The position numbers and the translations under genes are program-made. 8,061 bases of DNA, taken from contig JAADHP010000201.1 of NCBI GenBank assembly GCA_013151785.1, positions 1 through 8,061 on the forward strand. Reading direction: 5' to 3'. Below are positions 6,228 to 8,061 of the stretch, in pieces. Position 1 is the stretch's first letter. Each line of letters begins with the position of its first letter. The stretch comes from Nitrospirota bacterium. Lineage in GTDB: Bacteria > Nitrospirota > Thermodesulfovibrionia > Thermodesulfovibrionales > JdFR-85. The notes under the pieces were generated by a model. The model saw nothing but the letters and a program-made list of their open reading frames with translations, had not been told where the DNA came from and did not search any database.

Positions 6228-7854
6228 CTGTCTTCCTCCTCTCAATGATTCTTGCCCCAAAGGCCTCGATAATCTTTAACTCCTCGGGGGTCAGTTCTAT
6301 TTCTTTAAGGGATTCCTTTTTTTTTATCTGCCTTTTGCCTTTGTTGGAGACAATCTCTATTGAACTGATTCTGCTTTGTTTAAATGGTGTTGCTTCCATC
6401 AGAAGCGAGTACAGCTTCTGTGTATCTTTCTTCAGGGACTCTGCAAAGACCCTGTGACCTCCGTTAAACTGGAGTATTAATTTCTCATCCTCCACTCTGG
6501 GCTGAGCATGTATCAGCTTTGATGCAAGAACAGGATTGGTTTCCTCGATACAGGATACAGCCTCTGCCCACAGTTGCTCTGCATCCAAGGGATGCACAGG
6601 GGGTTCATCCATGACCGCCTGAGTCTCCTTCATCTCTGAAAGGTTTTCTCTTTCCTCTTCAGGAGCAGGTATATGGTTCTCATTGTTTGTTTTGTCAGAA
6701 GTTGAAAAGGCCACTGGCAATTCATTGACAGGCAGGTTCTTTAATCGTTCTATGATCTCTCCCACAGGCCGTAAATCTTCAAGCAGGGTGGCCCTTATAA
6801 GTCCCATCTCAAGGGCAACCCTGGGACTGAAGGAACTTCTGATATCGGCATCTGTTCTTATAAGTTCAGAAAGCAAAAGGGCAATCTCTTCCTCTGTAAC
6901 AGAAGGGGATACCTCCTGGATAAATGCAGTCTCATTTGCTGAAATATTCCCCTGGATACGACCTGTAACCTTTGCAACAAGAAGTTCCCTGAAAAGGGCA
7001 AGGAGATCCTGCATAAAGGTCTTGAAGTCTGTTCCCCTGTTATAGAGAGACTGGACTATTTCAAAGACCTTTTTCCTGTCCGAACGAATAATAGCCCTTG
7101 AAAGCTCCACTACAAGGTCAACATCACTGAGCCCCAGGATATCCCTTATGTCCTGCTCTGTTATCCTGTCGGTGAAGGAGTGGATCTGGTCAAGTAGTGT
7201 AAGGGCATCCCTCATTCCACCATCAGAGGCCTTTATGATCATATCCAATGCCTCATCAGTAATCTCTATTCCCTCTGCCTGAACAATCCTTTTAAGCTGC
7301 ACACGCATACTCTCTGGTGATATCCTTCTGAAAGGAAGGTGTTGACATCGTGAAAGCACTGTCACAGGCACCTTGTGGGGTGTGGTAGTGGCAAGTATAA
7401 AGATCACGTGAGAAGGAGGCTCTTCCAGGGTCTTGAGCAGGGCATTAAAGGCAGACTGGCTGAGCATATGTACCTCATCGATTATATATATCTTGAACCG
7501 GCCTGAAGAGGGAGCATACTTAACACCCTCACGAAGTGTTCGTATATCATCCACACTGTTGTTCGATGCACCGTCAATCTCCATCACATCCACAGAGTGG
7601 CCTTCTGTTATAGCCTTACAGGAAGGGCAAACCTCACAGGGCGAAACCGTGGGGCCATCAACACAATTCAGTGATTTGGCCAGAATACGTGCTGTGGAGG
7701 TCTTTCCAACACCCCGGGGGCCTGAAAAGAGATAGGCATGAGCAACCCTGTCCTGTTGGATGGCATTTTTCAGAATCCTGCTGATTGTTTCCTGTCCAAC
7801 CAGTTCGTCAAGATTTTTAGGACGCCACTTTCTGGCGAGTACTAAATAACTCAT
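6220..7854 (-). CDS. dnaX: DNA polymerase III subunit tau/gamma
   Basis: DnaX is the ATPase of the clamp loader, which opens the beta clamp, and tau also holds the replicase together. It has 544 residues and starts with the canonical MSYLVLARKWRP. Walker A is GPRGVGKT at 45-52. The zinc module uses C64, C73, C76 and C79. Walker B is IYIIDEVHM with D126 and E127, and SRC at 168-170 is the arginine-finger motif. Domain III runs to about 370. A low-complexity acidic linker lies at about 385-420, then a compact C-terminal domain. A nine-A run at codons 510-513 could cause slippage. No Shine-Dalgarno sequence precedes the ATG; instead a heptamer array lies 6 bp upstream. It overlaps ybaB by 8 bp. 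Confidence 0.97.
   Translation of the reverse strand: MSYLVLARKWRPKNLDELVGQETISRILKNAIQQDRVAHAYLFSGPRGVGKTSTARILAKSLNCVDGPTVSPCEVCPSCKAITEGHSVDVMEIDGASNNSVDDIRTLREGVKYAPSSGRFKIYIIDEVHMLSQSAFNALLKTLEEPPSHVIFILATTTPHKVPVTVLSRCQHLPFRRISPESMRVQLKRIVQAEGIEITDEALDMIIKASDGGMRDALTLLDQIHSFTDRITEQDIRDILGLSDVDLVVELSRAIIRSDRKKVFEIVQSLYNRGTDFKTFMQDLLALFRELLVAKVTGRIQGNISANETAFIQEVSPSVTEEEIALLLSELIRTDADIRSSFSPRVALEMGLIRATLLEDLRPVGEIIERLKNLPVNELPVAFSTSDKTNNENHIPAPEEERENLSEMKETQAVMDEPPVHPLDAEQLWAEAVSCIEETNPVLASKLIHAQPRVEDEKLILQFNGGHRVFAESLKKDTQKLYSLLMEATPFKQSRISSIEIVSNKGKRQIKKKESLKEIELTPEELKIIEAFGARIIERRKTDV
6235..6240 (-). promoter_or_regulatory. Ribosome binding site that fixes the ybaB start
   Basis: On the minus strand this reads AGGAGG, 7 nt before the ATG at 6227 and inside the dnaX coding region. 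It favours the 113-residue protein over the longer frame from 6260. Confidence 0.85.
6317..6325 (-). promoter_or_regulatory. A9 slippery tract near the dnaX 3' end
   Basis: The coding strand reads ATA AAA AAA AAG GAA, a run of nine A. Thermus thermophilus dnaX uses an A9 run for transcriptional slippage that makes gamma. Here one extra A gives GIP then a stop. One fewer A gives RNPLKK then a stop. Either would remove about 25-30 C-terminal residues. The tract is far closer to the 3' end than the frameshift site in E. coli, so function is uncertain. Confidence 0.4.
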
Positions 7855-7860
7855 AATTTA

Positions 7861-7881
7861 GTGTTGAGTTTTGAGTGATAA
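7861..7881 (+). repeat. Short heptanucleotide array in the dnaX leader
   Basis: Three 7-bp units read GTGTTGA, GTTTTGA and GTGATAA, with the shared frame G-T-N-N-T-R-A. As in the array at 202-252, each unit ends in TGA or TAA. It lies 6 bp upstream of the dnaX start codon, which is read on the other strand. It occupies the place where a Shine-Dalgarno sequence would be expected. Three degenerate units are few, so chance is possible. Confidence 0.5.
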
Positions 7882-7935
7882 CTCTTTCCAATATAGATAT
7901 CTAACCACGAATCTTGAATCTTCTTTGCCTGCTCT
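7882..7935 (-). other. Spacer between SRP RNA and dnaX
   Basis: About 80 nt separate the SRP RNA 3' end from the dnaX ATG, including the heptamer array. No clear intrinsic terminator is visible after the RNA, so read-through into dnaX is possible. A TATATT-like element lies on the minus strand near 7891-7896, without a good -35 partner. The stretch 7925-7930 is complementary to 8056-8061. Confidence 0.35.
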
Positions 7936-8050
7936 ATGCAGCCAGGCAACAACTTACTGCGGCACCGGCTCGGAGTGCTTACCGTTGCTTCCTTCCGGAC
8001 CTGGCGGGGTTCACACCCTCACCGTGCGCAGGGCTGCTGCCCGGCTGCAT
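7936..8050 (-). ncRNA. ffs: Bacterial signal recognition particle RNA (4.5S type)
   Basis: This RNA binds Ffh and takes ribosomes with nascent membrane proteins to FtsY. The minus strand carries the hallmark helix 8 sequence CCAGGTCCGGAAGGAAGCA. The GGAA tetraloop is at 7993-7996. The ends 8036-8050 and 7936-7950 pair over 15 consecutive bp, two of them G-U. An inner stem CTGCG/CGCAG continues the rod. About 115 nt compares well with the 114 nt of E. coli 4.5S RNA. No Alu domain is seen within these bounds. An SRP RNA gene just before dnaX is the order known from Bacillus subtilis. The promoter lies beyond the right edge. Exact ends are inferred from the terminal stem. Confidence 0.96.
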
Positions 8051-8061
8051 GGAAAAGGCAA

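Overview
The window looks like the chromosome of a diderm bacterium with moderate GC. It is probably Nitrospirota or a deltaproteobacterial-type lineage. This is inference from gene order and protein flavour, since no database search could be run. There are two convergent gene blocks with almost no spacer between them.

Left block, + strand (1-5292). The 3' end of a probable plsC (1-108) is followed by a 464-bp gene-free stretch. That stretch holds a heptanucleotide tandem array (202-252), an inverted-repeat element with exact 15-bp ends (257-405) and a GC-rich hairpin (428-449). Then come ispH, rpsA (six S1 domains), sppA, ihfB, a Rieske Fe-S protein gene and a cytochrome b6 gene. From rpsA onward the genes are 3-11 nt apart or overlap, so they probably form one operon. 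It joins isoprenoid synthesis, translation, membrane proteolysis, a nucleoid protein and two subunits of a b6-type quinol oxidoreductase.

Right block, read right to left on the - strand (8061-5287). It holds the bacterial SRP RNA, dnaX, ybaB/ebfC and recR. This is the order known from Bacillus subtilis (scr-dnaX-yaaK-recR). dnaX and ybaB overlap by 8 bp, ybaB and recR are 5 nt apart, and recR overlaps the cytochrome gene tail to tail by 6 bp.

The strongest anomaly is in ispH, which is needed for the MEP isoprenoid pathway. Its reading frame is broken after codon 30 by a tandem TAGT duplication. Removing one TAGT restores a 280-residue protein whose ligands fall at C12, H41, H74, C96 and H124, the E. 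coli IspH numbers. Other points of interest are the two heptamer arrays at gene boundaries, the inverted-repeat element, a cytochrome b6 that keeps the heme c_i cysteine but has no subunit IV beside it, an A9 slippage tract near the dnaX 3' end, a dnaX start with no Shine-Dalgarno sequence next to a heptamer array, and an SRP RNA whose stem can extend past its usual ends. I found no wholly new gene system. The novelty is in the repeats, the ispH lesion and the operon architecture.
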